Source: an uncultured Lachnospiraceae bacterium (lineage in GTDB: Bacteria; Bacillota; Clostridia; Lachnospirales; Lachnospiraceae). Taken from it: a stretch of DNA of 64,000 nt. A model generated the notes under the pieces. The model worked only from the letters and a program-made list of their open reading frames with translations. It was not told where the DNA came from and made no database searches. The stretch is taken from contig ONHG01000009.1 in NCBI GenBank assembly GCA_900317585.1, positions 21,651 to 85,650 on the forward strand, read 5' to 3'. Positions 63,852 through 64,000 of the stretch are shown piece by piece (position 1 is the first letter of the stretch; each line of letters begins with the position of its first letter). Position numbers and translations under genes: made by a program.

Positions 63852-64000
63852 ATGATTACCGGAGAATTAAGAAATAAAATAGATAAAATATGGGAAACAT
63901 TCTGGACAGGTGGCATCACAAATCCATTAGATGTTATAGAACAGTTTACATATTTACTCTTTATAAAGCAGCTTGACGAAGTTGAGACAACAAAAGAAAA
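63852..64000 (+). CDS. hsdM: Type I restriction-modification methyltransferase subunit HsdM, N-terminal part
   Basis: Runs off the right edge. The first 50 residues, [20 protein letters not shown] then [20 protein letters not shown], are the helical N terminus of HsdM, which methylates adenine as part of a type I restriction complex. Ribosome site GAGGAGAAGC. It starts 15 bases after the esterase gene. The rest of the system lies outside the window. Confidence 0.88.
   Translation, partial: MITGELRNKIDKIWETFWTGGITNPLDVIEQFTYLLFIKQLDEVETTKE

Overview
This window looks like a chromosomal segment of an anaerobic gut Firmicute of the family Lachnospiraceae (Agathobacter/Roseburia/Eubacterium rectale-like). 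That placement is an inference from gene content and protein style: split transketolase, an APS-reductase-type sulfate assimilation cluster, SpoVA proteins, plant-arabinan glycosidases, GntR/YtrA regulators, AGGAGG-type ribosome binding sites and moderate G+C. Almost all genes are on the plus strand in short operons ended by clear hairpin-T terminators. No tRNA, rRNA or CRISPR array was seen.

Layout. 1-0.9 kb: tail of a single-stranded DNA-binding protein and a CobA/CobO-like ATPase. 1.0-3.0 kb: a lysine riboswitch controlling dapA-dapB. 3.3-8.2 kb: a TPP riboswitch with thiM-thiE-thiD-thiC-thiW (thiamin synthesis and uptake). 8.3-9.5 kb: a small graveyard holding aldo/keto reductase and Cas3 HD-domain remnants. 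9.6-11.5 kb: a self-regulated GntR/ABC exporter operon. 11.5-12.2 kb: IS66-type transposase and AAA-ATPase/nuclease remnants. 12.4-16.8 kb: pyrF-pyrK-pyrD and a NhaC antiporter. 17.0-26.6 kb: cysteine synthase, sulfate ABC importer, AprA/AprB-like reductase and cysDN. 26.9-32.1 kb: pyrE, a small membrane protein, an M29-type aminopeptidase, purE and a TPR-GGDEF protein. 32.3-35.8 kb: a DeoR repressor divergent from a transaldolase-transketolase operon. 36.1-44.5 kb: an arabinoside-use locus (ArsR-type regulator, GH51, GH127, GH42, AraC regulator). 44.6-50.9 kb: small and accessory genes (nucleotidyltransferase, YjbR-MGMT fusion, GntR plus DUF5808-like membrane protein, MYG1-like protein, decayed GGDEF gene, glycerol-1-phosphate dehydrogenase-like enzyme, TrmO). 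51.0-57.5 kb: apt, spoVAD-spoVAE, a repeat lipoprotein, PAP2 phosphatase, AraC regulator and glycogen phosphorylase. 57.5-58.4 kb: an unusual non-coding block with two giant palindromes and a decaying 60-bp tandem array. 58.4-64.0 kb: TPR lipoprotein, hflX, a three-gene acyltransferase/membrane protein/esterase operon, and the start of a type I restriction hsdM.

How it works together. The core modules supply lysine, thiamin, pyrimidine, purine-salvage and cysteine precursors. Several carry readable control sites: two riboswitches, and palindromes or repeats beside the GntR, DeoR, ArsR and AraC genes. The sulfate cluster makes APS and appears to reduce it directly; a C-terminal extension of CysN resembles an APS kinase that has lost its P-loop, which fits a pathway that does not need PAPS. 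The arabinoside locus feeds pentoses toward the transaldolase/transketolase operon.

The parts least explained by known features are the palindromic/tandem block at 57.5-58.3 kb with a partial relative at 3.05 kb, a five-copy MITE-like family sharing the TAACTATTCAG terminus, the acyltransferase/zinc-ribbon membrane protein/esterase operon, and several unusual domain fusions.
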